DNA of 64,000 nucleotides from Klebsormidium nitens (GCA_000708835.1 DF237044.1:1-64000); one strand, 5' to 3'; counted from the stretch's first letter, positions 25,001 to 48,840 are shown. The notes: generated by a model from the letters alone, not told the origin. Made by a program: numbers and translations.

Positions 25001-26761
25001 TGCTTCCTTTATTCTCTGCAACTTTATCTGGGTAAGGGGAATCATACTTGCCAGAAAGTGCTCTAGAAACGTTTCATGCCCCTTTACCTAGACGAAAGGA
25101 TAAGTGCTCCAGGAAGCTTACCGGCAAGGAACAAAAACAACCAGACCACCCAGTTGAAAGGTCTCAAAAACAACCACTTGTTGGTCTTTTTGCCGCTTGC
25201 ATAGACCTGTAAGATGCATTTGATCAAGGATTAACCCCTTGTGGCAATTGGACATCAAGATGACTGAGGATTGTGTCCCCAGTTATTGATCCATCTCGGA
25301 AATAGGGTACAGCTGTAAGAGAGATTTGCGCATTGTCGTCCAATCCTAGCAAAAGAAGGTGAGCAGACTAAAGGAAGCGACCTGAAGTTTATCGAAAGAT
25401 GCAGAAGATCAACATCCAGTAGGTTCCAAGTTGACACTTTTGAGCCTGAAGTCATTGTAGTAAGGTACTTTCACAGATTTACCATGTACAAATTTCGAGG
25501 ATACACATGTGACGGTTTGCTTACCATCAGCCCCTGACCCGTGTGATAGTCTGGATATGCAAACCGAATTCCAGCTTCAACCCTCCTAAGCTGGATCTGC
25601 AACAGCACAGAGCTCAACCGCATGAGACCAGGGTCACGAGACTGGGGAAATACAAATACGCAATAAACTTTAAGCAAAGAACCCTAATCCTGTGGCTGTT
25701 GAAGGTCTCTTTTGATCACGCACGGACCCTTTGTTCGTGCTTTCAGACCATATTATTAGATATTAAATGGAAATCCTTAACTGAGTCTCAACATGCGCAA
25801 GAACCTCAAGAACAGTTTCGATGCACTTTTTCCACAGGCATCCTGTTCGATTGCACCTCTATGCTTGACCATCTAACCAGGAGAACTGCAGACGGAAGGC
25901 TGTTTGCAGCGAGCTTAACCTACCGTTATGCTGGCCGTTGCCATGTCACATATGCCGTTGGGGTCTGTCAGGTCTCTAAGCATAGCAGCATATGTCAGAC
26001 AAACAAGCCGGTAGTTGTTTGGCTTCCAGCCGACTATGCTGGCCGCCCTCTTGAACATTTCCGGAGAATAGCCTGCTTGATATGAAAAACACCAAAAATC
26101 AGATAAAGTTGTGATAAACGTGGGCTCCTTCAAGCCACCAAAGTGCTCTACAGAAGAATCTAGGCCGGTCAATGAGTTATAAATCAAGAACACTGTAACG
26201 TAATTGTAAAGAGACACAACCTGTGGCCTTGGTCCAACATCTAAGTCCGGCTTACTGTCCTTGAAGTGTGCATGTTGCAGCCACTGGTGTCATTCAGGCA
26301 ATCAATATTCAGACTTCTGCCATCTCAAAGTGGAAAGTTCTCGGGGACGCGAGCTTCTGGTCACAAGCGTCCTTTCAGGTAAGCATATCAAGTTGCTGAT
26401 GGTGCTTGGAAGGGGCTCAAGGCTCTCAAGCTAGCCAATGCAGATTACAAAGCCACCTGACCTTCTGATGTTCTGCCGTCAAAATTGACTTGATGCTGTC
26501 AATGGCTATGAACAAAAGGCCATGCAGGGGCTCAATCAATTAAACCTTTGCAGCACCTTTGCGCCATGGATGCTTACCTGAGAAATTTAAAGGGCTTGAG
26601 TTCCCCTCAATGCAGTGCACGTAGGGTGCGAAAGAGGCGGTGCACACTGTGTAGACCTCTCTTGCATAGATTGTTCCATTTGCACCAGGCAGCCTGGACT
26701 CTACTCCGGTCCAAAAGGATACACAAAGCAAACTTGCCAGCAGAACAGGCGCAAAAGCCAT
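22051..26761 (-). CDS. GLR: glutamate receptor-like ion channel lacking the amino-terminal domain, 10 exons
   Basis: Ligand-gated cation channel of the plasma or an inner membrane. Exons: 26761-26578, 26072-25924, 25596-25525, 25206-25122, 24816-24703, 24200-24036, 23776-23680, 23299-23179, 22952-22746, 22263-22051. All are GT-AG and join in phase to 468 residues. Order: signal peptide 1-22; S1 lobe with GYSPEMFKRAA, then the carboxylate-binding arginine (about R116, context LRRVEAGIRFAYP); M1 about 152-172; pore loop M2 (VVELVWSAGAQ) split by an intron; M3 about 221-246 with YTGNAAAIL in the place of SYTANLAAF; S2 with INDLQGRSW and an acidic residue in WDCG (about D313); M4 about 400-421; then a 47-residue tail. 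Plant GLRs are usually near 900 residues, with a LIVBP-like domain ahead of S1. Here the signal peptide leads almost straight into S1, so that domain is absent. Ligand and ion selectivity cannot be read from sequence. Confidence 0.92.
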
Positions 26762-27649
26762 GATGCTGAAGGTTTTTGCGAGACAGTCCTTATTCTTGAC
26801 GATGGCAGCCCGCCCGCAACCAATCTAACCTGGCAGACCCGTCGCGTCACTGGACCCTGAATCTGCTAGACTTGAAGTAATGGCGCTTGGAGCCATCATC
26901 TTGTATTGCGCCTATCCAGCTTTTCATCCTTAGCAGCGCACCCCTGGCTAATCTGTCTTATCAGGCTGGAGGAGCTGGACATGCCGTGTCTATACACACA
27001 CAAAGTCACAAGCTACTTCAGTACTGAGTGGCATACCAATTGCGCTTGTATCTATGAATCACGTGGCTCATAAATTTAAGACAACCCAAGAATCAAGAAT
27101 CAGCTTGAGCAGTGATCATCGGCTGCATATCCTGCCCCCGCTGCTGCCTCATGCAGGTTGTGAGCTTCCGGAATCCGGATCCGATGCTGTTGATTTCATC
27201 TTTGTTGCTACGGCGCACTGCCTAGGTACCATGCCGCAATGCTCAGTCTGGCAGCTCAGCTCAGAGATGCACAAGACAGGCAGCTCAGCTCAGTCAGCTG
27301 GAGCTGTATACCTACCTACTGTTGTACAGAGGCTACCGGTATACCGTAAGTACCTGCCTACATAGGTAGAACGTCCTGGCCTTCTGCAGCAGTGCCCCGG
27401 CCCGTAAGCCGTAGCTAGGTACACAGGTCTCCATTTAATAGGTACATGTTGACTATAAGGGCATGTTGACGAAAGGGAAGCACCCGGGGGAAGGGTAGGG
27501 TTGGGTTGGGGGTTAGGGTGGGAACGGGTACGGGTGCGGAGAGTGTGTCATTCATCGGTTTAAGTTGTTAGGTTTGCTCAATGCCCCGAGCACTATCCTT
27601 GGTCATTATGCCCTTAGTCAACATGAAATCGAGAAGTACCGTATTTGAG

Positions 27650-27994
27650 GTACCGTACTACCAAGGTATGATTCCGAATAAATATTTGCATTCGGAAAGT
27701 TGGAAACTACAAATAAGCAGTCGGAATCTGCTTTTTCGAAAGGGGAAATTAATTGCTAAATCCTGTTCGGAAAGTGATGTCAATCAATCAATCAATTTAT
27801 TTTGTAAAAGCCCATATGAACTGAAGTATGTACCGGTAGCCCTTGAAAAGCCAGGAGATAAGGGTACCTGGGTACCTTTGAACCCATTCGGATCTACGGT
27901 CGGATTCCGGAAAATAAGACAAGATTTGGACTCGCATTCTGTAAAATAATTGCATATTTTGAGCATTCGGAATCATACCTTGGTAGTACGGTAC
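27650..27994. mobile_element. MITE-like element with 30-bp perfect terminal inverted repeats
   Basis: Positions 27650-27679 and 27965-27994 are exact reverse complements over 30 bp (outer end GTACCGTACTACCAAGG). The element is 345 bp, AT-richer inside, and has no transposase. Flanks are GTAC-like, so a palindromic GTAC target duplication is possible but cannot be separated from the repeat end. It contains a short (TCAA)n run at about 27780-27796. This is the form expected of a non-autonomous DNA transposon. Confidence 0.85.
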
Positions 27995-28565
27995 TACCTC
28001 CTGACCTACCTACCGTATGTACCTAGGCACCGTACTACGGTCTACCAGTACCTATACTGGCGGCACTTTGTACCACCGCGTGACATGACTCGATAAACCG
28101 TGTCTTGAACGATCATGCCACATGGCGGCAGCGACGGTACTCTGTAGTCCTACTCCCGGAGTCCCGGGCCCACCCGGGGTGCCCCTTCGCTGCCCGGCCG
28201 AGGAGACGTTCAGCTACGTGAGCACTGACCAGGGGCCAGCCGCCAGACTCCGAAACTCTCGGGTGCGGAGCGGGTAATTATTTGTGTTTAGGTTTTTAGT
28301 TTGATGTGCCCGGGTAACTCGTATCTTCGGTCATCGGTCACACGAGAGTTACCGGTATAGCCGCCAGGGTACCCGGCCCGGGGCAGGGCAGCTGGCCGAG
28401 TCGCTGCCCAGTGCGGACTCCCGCCGGACGGTTGCTTGTAAAGTTCCAAATTAATTGTGAATGTGTTCATTTGATGTACCGTACGGTCTCTAGTACTGCC
28501 GCGGTGCTGCATAGGTACTACGGTACCGGTAAGGTAGATACCGTAGGCGACAGAAATTTCATAGC

Positions 28566-28916
28566 TTATGGGCAATTGACTCTTGTCTTAGAGATCGGCT
28601 GCAAAATGGCTCGCTCTAGTTGGGTCGGATCCTGCACCACGATCGACGCGCTTGTGCCACGTAGGAAGGCACTTCTACAAGGTAAGGCGACGTGGCCGCT
28701 TAGAAGCGAAGGAATGCTCACCCCTCTCTGCAAGGCGGCAGCCACGTCGATTGCAAGCTCATAAGGTGCTGGAATGCCAAGTACCCAGATTGGTCGCAGT
28801 GTGAAACGATACGCAGTCCTGCAGGGAAAGTCCCAGGGTACTCCTTGAGCTCGCGCCAGGCTTGCTTCCTCTAGAAGACCTGCTGCAAGAACTTGTGCAG
28901 CTTGCTTCAGGACCAA
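28566..28916 (-). other. open frame of uncertain status
   Basis: A 116-codon frame without an ATG reads like protein in its middle (VLGIPAPYELAIDVAAALQ). It could be an internal exon, with an acceptor-like CTGCAG near 28822, or chance. No neighbouring exon with matching phase was found, and I do not know a family. It sits only 200-550 bp upstream of FTSH. Confidence 0.2.
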
Positions 28917-29014
28917 GACTCAAGAGACAGTCTGTCCGGCTCCCGTCTCCTAAGTTGAATTTGCCAGGGGAAGCTGAGAAGCTGTCAGTGTTGTCAAGGG
29001 CGCAAGAACACTAA

Positions 29015-33108
<4,094 letters not shown>

Positions 33109-34358
33109 AAGAGTGTTCCGGAAGTTTCGAGTTGTACAGCGTAGGTAATGCTCAAGGATATTGTGGTTCTACCATGCTGAGAAAGCAAACACTATGCCAG
33201 CCATTCATTTGTCTAATTTTGAACGTTGATCTCTTGATGCCAGGCATCTAGAAGCAACAAACACTTGGCAGCATCTTGGAAAAGCGCTAATAGTATGTGT
33301 GCATGTGTTGCAATGGGGCTGCTGTTGTCAGGATTGATCAAATGATCTGGAGTTCAAACTGAGTGGAATCCTCCCAACACAAACGATCTTAGACATTGAA
33401 AGCTGACTTTTTGTTGTGAACGTACTGTCTCCGGCCTGGGGCTATTTTAGAATGTGTGCACATAAATGCGTCAACACTAGACAATTGCACTCAAGATAAT
33501 TTACAAGTGAACCGATTCCGACCATCGGACATACTGACGGCAATATCATGGCATGTACCTGCAGGCTAAAGAGGTGGTATGCATGGTAGATGCAAATTTG
33601 AATCAATCTGAACTCACGGTTGAGAACACATTTACGTCTGTTAGGAAACGTTCGCATGCGCGTCCATAATTATAGAACAATTCATTAACAATTCAGGCAA
33701 TCTAATGATTGCATGCGCCAACATGATAGTAGCACTCTAAAGTCCGCTGCATTAGTACATATACTATGATAGCTCACGTCAGCTGCAGCCCTGCATGCGC
33801 TTGGGTCATATACATACGTGTTGGCAAATGTGGCACGCATATCCATCAAATTAAACCTATACGTGCGCGCGGCATGAGTTCACTAAATGGTCGGTTGCTG
33901 TTGCGGCCGCACACTGCACGTTGACCCATGCGTCGCCTAGCATGACTTGCGATCAGTGATTAATACATGTTTTAAAAACAGAGAATATATGCTGCAGCAT
34001 ATATTCTCTGTATCATATATATGCTAGGCCTGACGGACGGTTTTTCATAAGTACTGGAATGCATGCATAAATGCGGAAGCGTTCACCTTGCATACTTTCA
34101 CACAAAAGCATCCCACTAGTTTGGCCAGCAAAAAATGCAACTGCCTTATATATCAAAAAAAAAGCTGGCAGGGCAAGCTGGCCAGTGCCAGATGATATGC
34201 TGAGGTAAAGCCATCTTGCAAGCCTTGCGCCTGTCACTGTCACGAGCTAACCAACCCAGGGTATCGATACAACTATTCATGAGGACTGGCCGTACGTGTT
34301 GTTTCACAACAACGAGGTAGGGACCATCGGCACGCACAGACTGGAACCTTATAGGTCC
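33109..34358. other. convergent intergenic region with a 32-bp palindrome
   Basis: This lies between the stop codons of FTSH (plus) and the CEP95-like gene (minus), so it holds both 3' ends. It is AT-rich, with no coding frame that I trust. A perfect palindrome lies at 33979-34010 (separate entry). Confidence 0.6.
33979..34010. repeat. perfect 32-bp palindrome
   Basis: The two halves, each CAGAGAATATATGCTG, are exact reverse complements with no spacer, centred between 33994 and 33995. It could extrude a cruciform or, if transcribed, a hairpin. It lies 870 bp beyond the FTSH stop and 350 bp beyond the stop of the opposing gene. Confidence 0.95.
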
Positions 34359-37300
34359 TTATCTCGCCTGCACAGCGAGCCGCTCCAACAGCATGGCCCG
34401 CTCTAGTTCCAAGCGCTCCCGCTCCTCCCGTGCCAGCTGACGCATCACCTGCAAACGGGTTCATATTGGATCTCTGTCTCTGTCTTTCAGAATTCCCGAC
34501 TCTGCTATCCTCTTCATACTTTTCCGTCATTGGGCTGTCCCTTCGTCGACCCGATGCAAAATTTGTAGTATAACATGAGTCGACCCCCTTCGTTCTTACT
34601 TACCTGCCTTCCTTCTTCACTCTCCGCTGTATCTACCTTAGCCTTGAAGAGCAGCCTGGGACTCCCGACTGACGTCAGCTGATCGCAACTTGATAAGGCT
34701 CGGTTTGCAAAAGTTGTAAATCAGATGAGGTCGTAGGTTCTCGGAGCTTCTATTTCTTGAGGACCTCTCATGCCTATCCGCTTACCTGCTCTTGTGCGCG
34801 CTCAATCTCCATCCGCTCGCGCCGCTTCGCCTGTATCTCCTCCTTGAGCAGAGCGCAGCGCGCCCGGATGTCCGCTTCCGCCCGTTCTTTGTCCGCGTTC
34901 CGGCTCCGCTGCTCCGCCGCCTTCCGCTCCCTCTCCTTCTTCCGCTGGGCAAGGATCGACTCTCGTTCCAAGGCAAGCGCTCGCTCCAGGCTGCGGAGCA
35001 CAAGTGCGCGAGTGTGAAAAGGAGGACGGAAGCGATGTGAAGGGGAAGGGCTGCGCAAATGTTTGTGGTTCTTTTTTCGAATAATCGAGAACTTCGAACG
35101 ACTCCGGAGTTCGGGGTAACGGGCACTCAGCCGACTCAAGCGCGCGCGTGACGTCAAAGGATTGCAAAGAAAGGTGCGAAGGGGTGCTGGAACCTTGTCC
35201 GCCTTCGCAGCGCCCTTGGCTAAGCGCTGCCAACTCTGACCCTTGCACGTCGGAAAAGCTCGAACCACGTATTATGGTGAGGACAGAACTCTCAAAGTGG
35301 CGCGAAATTCGAACAAAGCGTTTGTAAACGGGGTCTAAAACTCTTGAACAGCTTCGCAGGACGCAACGTCTCTGGTTGTACCATATTCCTGGGTAGAACG
35401 GATCTTGCAAACCGCCTTTCCACGGCGGCCACTATTCGCCCGCCTCGTCTATAATCTGAATGAAGCGCAGCTTAGGATCTTCCTCTCACCCCAACCTTGA
35501 CACTCCACGTTAATCGCCACTTGAGATTCTCAAAAGCGGGTCCAGATAAAAGTATTCACTCAGAATAGCCCCGAAATATCCACTCAAAGAAACCAGTTAC
35601 AGTATGCTCGGAGAATTCCCGGGCGATCGTCTCAAGAAACTCGGTAGCGCCTCGAGGAGCCGGTCCAGAGCGAGACGCCGGAGGCAGTATCCAACTAAAG
35701 TCGAAAACTACAATTTCAATTGTTTGACACTTTTCAGTGTTGGAGCACCACTCACACCCTGTTGCCGATGCTGCTCTCGACCTCGTTGACCTCTCTGACC
35801 GAGGCCACCTTCTAGACCGCGAAAAGACTCGGAACCTAGAAGCGCATTGTCAAGCAGTAGAAAACTGACACTCACAGCGTCTTGACCAGCCGCTCCTCGG
35901 CTTCGGCCTTCTTCACCGCGGCCGCCTTTTGATCCGCTTCCGCTTCCGCTCGGAAGCGTTCTGCGTGGATCTGCTGCAGCTTCCGCTGGTGCGCTTCGAG
36001 GCGGCCGCGCAACCGCGCGCGCGCCAGGCCGCGCATCTGCACCCGACACGTCGAAGGGTTCGACGGGGTTGGATATTGTGGTTGTTGAATACTTGTCGAC
36101 CGTGTTCCTCGGAACAAATTTACGGAGTTGCTCATTCTGGAAAAGCTCAACGCAAGAACGTGGCCTTTAGAGCGCCTTTATGCCGTCGTCCTGGACATCA
36201 CCTTCGACTTTCTACTCAATCTCTCCGTCCGGAAGACTGCAAATGCATCCGGGACGGAACCAATCCGCTTCGCTTCTGTTCTGGAGTAGGGCAAAAATGT
36301 CGGTAGAGGTTTTGTCTGTCGGAGAATCATGGTTGGCAACTGGAATCCGATGGGTCGGAAGAAGGTCCCCACCTTCGGCTGGCTCCTGGGCACAAGCCCT
36401 TCCGCCCACGCCTCCACGTGTCGCCACGTCGCTTCGTCGCTAACCTCCTCAGGTCTGCCCTCAACCTCCGACCCCTTCTTTAGCTCCTTCAGCCCCGCAA
36501 ACTTCTCCGCTAACCCTTTCCGCAACCCGGGGTTTAACGGCAAACCTTCCACCAGTACTTCTGTTTCCTCTCCATCGCTTTCCAACCGCCGGCCAACTAA
36601 AAGCTTCCGAAGTTCCGGATGATTGCGGAGCAGGGTTTGGAGGTTTGGGGTTTGCGCGCGGCCGCCGTCGAGCGTCGAGACCGGGCTTTGGATGACGTCG
36701 TTCAGCTGCTTGAGCGTCTCCTTCGAGAAGAGAGGGTTGGTTCCGCTGGACGTTGGGTTGGGTTCCGGCCGGACTCGGAGCGGGACCTGCTGCAGAGAAC
36801 GGAAAATGTTAAGTGATGGATGCGGACGAAATTCGACGCGGGATGTTGAAGAAAGCAGGTTGTTTCTTTGAAGAATGCTTGAAAGAAGTACGACCTTCTC
36901 AACTGAGGACTAGATCGGTTTTGTGAAGAAAGCCTGGCGATTGTACGACGTTCTCAACCAAGGACCGGAAAATCTTACAACGATACAGATTGAACCGGGC
37001 GTTTCAAAGTCAATCGGGCTCCACCGCCCAGCAAAGCCGCTCAGCACATCAAAGAGCGTAGAAGTACAGGGGACTTCATCAAAATTCTTGGTGAAGCTTG
37101 CGAGATCCAACAAAAGCTCTCCCCAAGCTCGATACTCTCATTCATTTTTGGCCGCTCGCTTGCATGGACCTTGTTCTACTCTGGACCAGGTAGCTCAACC
37201 TTCGCCAATCAGTAGCCCAATCAAGACTCTCGCCAAGCGCGGTCACCAACGCGGTCCATCGTCGCGGCTAAATCCGCAAAATTAGCTCGAAGCCCCCTCA

Positions 37301-39996
37301 GCAAAGCCAAAACCTTACCTGCCCTTTGGGCAAGAACGAATTGTACGCCTTTCGACACCTGACCATACCCGCCCCCGTCTGCGCCCCCACGCGCGGCCGC
37401 AGCGCTACCAACCGCGTCCTCCGTTTCCTCAACCTTTCATCCTCCTCTCTCCGCCAACTTCGGACGCCGGTTCCGCCAGCTGTCAGCGGAATCTTACGGA
37501 CGTCCGGGAGCGGGCGGAAGGGCCAGCGCACGGCGTATGCCCGCCGGCTTATGGACTGCAGCTGGTGGCGAAACGCGGTCTGCTTGCGCTCCCACTCGCG
37601 CTGCTCCTCGCGCGCGACGCGCGTCACCAGCGAAAGCACCTTGCTGACGTCGGCGCTGCGCGTGCTGACGTCACCGCTCTTCCTGCTGTCGCTCTCTTGA
37701 TCTCGACTGGTGTCGCATCTCGTAGGTTCGACCGAAGGGGGTTCGGCGGAAGAGTACGGGGGACACGTTGCTTGGAAGTGCTTGCTAGGGTGTGGCTGTA
37801 CACGACCCCGACTCATAAGGTCTGAGTGGATTCTAGCATATGAGCTTGGTCCTTGAATCGGGCACCGACTGCGTTTGCCAGGCTCAGAACTCGACGAAGA
37901 AGTGTCTGCAGAATCGGACCCTGTTTCCGCCCCATCTGAAGCTGGATGATGTACCGATTCTTCTTCTGAAGAGTCCGTATTCATCTCTTCCGAATTGAGT
38001 CTTGGCCCACGGTCCTTGCGTGTACTCGTATGCCGCCCTTTCTGAGGATCCGACGTGCTTTCTCTTTGTAGCTTCCGACCCGCATTTCTTCTCCACACAG
38101 CAGAAGCCTCAACCTGAGTACTGGAGTCAGACCCACTGCTTTCCGTTTCCCAGTGCTCAGACGCTTCTACCTCAGTGACCTGGCCAGAAGAAACTCTCGG
38201 CTCCTCTCCACCTCCCCTCTTCGACGAACGTGTACGGTATGATTCTCTTCCCATCCTGTCCACGCGGTCCCCTCTCGTCTGATACTTCTTCTTTTCGCCT
38301 GTTGCCTCGAGCCTTCGCTTAGGGATTGCTACGATAAGCTCCAAAAGACTAGCAATATGCTCTTGGTCTCCAAAAACGATCCTCTCTGCCTTGACATGCG
38401 ATAAGTCGAGCTCAAGAAACTTCGCCGCCTCTTGGATCTGCAAAACAGTTGGTGTTCGATCAGTGGAACTTCGAGAGTCTGCTCGGCAAAGAAACATAAG
38501 TTGCGAGTTTTGGCGTTTTGTGCATAAAGTCCTACGAAATCTGAAAACTCGATTTCAAGCCTAAGACAGATTTGTGACGCACCATCATGATATGTTGAAC
38601 ACAATCTTTGTCAGAAATGGTCTTGGCTTTCAGTTGTCTTAGAGTTGCATGTTCTGGAGAAAATACACTCTTTTGAACCGCTCGGTGGAGGGTAAACTTG
38701 TCGTCAGGTGTTTGATAAAGCGCGTCCCTTAACCAAGTTTCTTCACATAGTGCTCTGCATGTTTTGCGACTTCCCTTTGCTTGGTATATTCTCATTAGGG
38801 CTGTCCATGTGTATCGTAGTAGTTGATCGTTCGCCATCCTCCTGCCTCTTTCTAAGCAAGCAAGCCTGCCAATCACACTCTTCAGTTCTGTTCAAATCTT
38901 TCACCAATACAGTTGCGACCAACTCGATAACTTGCTTAATCAAGATTGTCAGTCACAAAGAGGAACACTTACCACACTGGCACAGTTTCCTACTCTATCC
39001 GCAGAGCTCTTTGGGGACTGCTGAAGGCCCGCTATTCTCAGCCCCGTTAGCTGCTCGAAGGCTGCCACAAACACAGAGGTACTGGAGCAGATTGCCACGA
39101 CGTCGTCCACAGTTTGGGCCTGCAGAAGTGGGAGCAGCTCACGGGATTGAATCGGAAAGCGCAGGTGTGTTGAATTGAGTCCATCAATGTTCCAGGGCAG
39201 GAGTATTGATTGTTGAGGTTTGGACAGTTCTCCTCTGGTCAGGACCATGTTGGCATTCAGCAACTTAGCTAGTTGGGGAAGGTGTGGACTTTGTGCGAGT
39301 CTGACTTATGGCAGTAAGCTGGAGGCCCCAATCTTTGGACAAGGGTCAGCGCCTGTATCTTCAAGAGAGTCCACTTGACCACATTGAAAAGATAGGGAAC
39401 TTCCAGCTCACTGCCCGGTTAATCAGGGGCTGCGAAAGTTAGGCCCCCAATCTACACCAGCTAATACTCGGCTTGGAATTTACCTTCATCAGCCCCTTGA
39501 TTCACCATTTGTCCGGCCAAACTCTCATTCATTTTGTTACAAAGACTTACAAGATCCCAGGTACTTATTTTGGAACAGAGCAAGCCATTTGCATTTATAT
39601 TTCGATGAATTGCAATCACCAACTAGATTGTGCCCAGCTGTATCTAGGTCCAAAACCTTCTTTCAAGTTTCCTGAATCATTCCCCGCCCATACGAGCTGA
39701 CATGCTGAAGCTGTGCAGATATATGTTCTTGAGTACAAGCTGCAATGCTCTACAGGATCTCCATTTTCCAGCTCTCTCGACAGCCTGTGGTTCAAAGGGA
39801 GGTTTGGCAAGTCAGCTTCGTCTGAGTTGCTTACGCCTCTGAGACGTGACACTCCTGATAAGCAATCAGTCGGGGGTTTGTTGCTCACCTTTGCAACCAA
39901 ACCCGCTGCGGCCATCATCATGTTGCACAATGCAACTAGTTCTGCGCCATCAAGAGTGCTGCCACCTCCCTCGAAGTATGCATGATGCTTCGCCAT
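34359..39996 (-). CDS. CEP95-like centrosomal/basal-body coiled-coil protein, 8 exons
   Basis: Exons: 39996-39889, 39119-38973, one ending at 38583 (start uncertain, up to about 38700), 38437-37319, 36786-36373, 36036-35876, 34990-34786, 34448-34359. All junctions are GT-AG and in phase apart from the unresolved start of exon 3; about 750 residues or more. The N-terminal part has the pattern of the calponin-homology-like region of CEP95-type proteins: SSTSVFVAAFEQLTG, then CVQHIMMIQEAAKFLELDL, SHVKAERIVFGD and HIASLLELI. The middle (exon 4) is a long Ser/Glu-rich linker, probably disordered. The last three exons form an Arg/Glu/Ala-rich coiled coil (AEAEADQKAAAVKKAEAEE and similar). CEP95 is a centrosome and spindle-pole protein in animals; a basal-body role would be expected in an organism with flagellated cells. 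The family name rests on pattern memory, the gene structure on splice signals. Confidence 0.72.
36868..36965. repeat. short diverged tandem duplication in an intron
   Basis: Two related stretches of about 45 bp (GTACGACCTTCTCAACTGAG near 36889 and GTACGACGTTCTCAACCAAG near 36946) lie in the long intron before exon 5 of the CEP95-like gene. They do not contain an exon edge. Confidence 0.6.
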
Positions 39997-41296
39997 TGTG
40001 GATATTCACAAAGAGAACGAGGCGCTCGAGCTAGCTCTATCTGGCGTTGTTCCTGCCGAACTGCATCTCTTGAGCTCAATCCCCCCTAACGAGTGCCTGC
40101 AACACAATTCTGCAATCACCACATTGTCAAAGGATGATTGGCTGCCTTCAGCTGCACATTTCTTACATATAAATGAGAGGCCGCAAAGCAGGTCCTACTC
40201 ATCCGCTCTGTCTTCTGAACACAGGCCGGTATAATTTTTGGAAATAACTTGCCGCGCTGCTTGTTCGTGAGCAATCTGCGAATGGATGACGAACCCTAAT
40301 CTGAGACACGTCCCTGCGCGCATGCGCTCGCGTAGACAGACCATGTTACGGGTCTTTCAGGTTGTGATGGCAATAGCTTATGGTCCTTGGAGTGATAACC
40401 GCAGATTCCTGTCATGATGATATGAGGGGCCTACCGACCTTCTGAAAGCTTTATTGCCGACAATAACTCGGTACTTTTGTATATTGACTTGAGAATGCGG
40501 ACTCGTATTTGTGCATCCCACTGTTCAATCGGCCCCGGTCTGAGTTTGAGAGCGAACGTAGGTACTGGTGACGAACCGTACGTATACGTACGTATCTCGG
40601 TACGTATCCATGGCAAACCATATACGGCGACCTCTTTCGAAAAATTCAACAGCAAATACTGAGTTCACTATTTCTTTGCCCTCTGGGCTATACCGAAAGA
40701 AACCATCCCTCTAAAACCACCACCGGGGGTATAACTTGGGGCAAACCGGCTGTCATTCTCGCCAACGGCCACCGGAATTCAAATTTCGGTCCGAAGGCGC
40801 ATGCTTCCAAGTCATGGAAATTTGAGCTTATAAGTTCAAAAACTGAAGCATTACTCCACCGTTTTCGGCGGTCTTTCTTTCCATGGCTGAGTTTTAGTCG
40901 AGTATGTGAGGACAGGTCGAAACCACCGCTCAAAACGGAAAGAAACGGTCTGTTTTTGTGCTGGCGGACGACCTTCCTGTATGTGTTGCGCCCTGATGCG
41001 CCCGTCGCAATTTTCAAGTTGCGAAGTATGATTATGGCAAAGCTGGTAACCAGCACTATTTATACCCCCGGTGGTGGTTAAAAGATATTTAGCAAAATCA
41101 GAATCTTCGCAGAGGCGACTCCGAAGGGCCAGCTTGAACTTGAAGTCGAAGGGGAAAATGAAGTGGTGCAATCCTGGAACTTGCAGGGCCGAACTGGAGA
41201 TTGAGGAGCATTCTGTTGTCTGTCTCCAAAGCTCAGCAGGTTTCCGCAAAGGTTGCAAGTACATTGGTTCTGGTCTCGTAGGAGCAGCTCCACACG
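39997..41296. promoter_or_regulatory. divergent promoter region of the CEP95-like and DAHP synthase genes
   Basis: About 1.3 kb separates the two start codons. It contains a GTACGTATACGTAC palindromic patch near 40577-40592 and the MITE-like element 40715-41079. The element's right end brings a TATTTATA box-like word (about 41057-41064) 230 bp before the DAHP synthase ATG. No coding frame is supported. Confidence 0.55.
40715..41079. mobile_element. MITE-like element with 20-bp terminal inverted repeats
   Basis: AACCACCACCGGGGGTATAA at 40715-40734 is the exact reverse complement of 41060-41079. The element is 365 bp and encodes nothing recognisable. The repeat end differs from that of the element at 27650, so it is a separate family. 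It lies within 220 bp of the DAHP synthase start codon. Confidence 0.8.

Positions 41297-48840
<7,544 letters not shown>

Noticed and set aside
25543-26085. 180-codon plus-strand frame
   Set aside because: It is antisense to exons 2 and 3 of the glutamate receptor-like gene; no start context or domain.
27480-27540. Interstitial telomere repeat
   Set aside because: Only isolated TTAGGG-like words in a G-rich stretch, with no regular tandem telomere unit.
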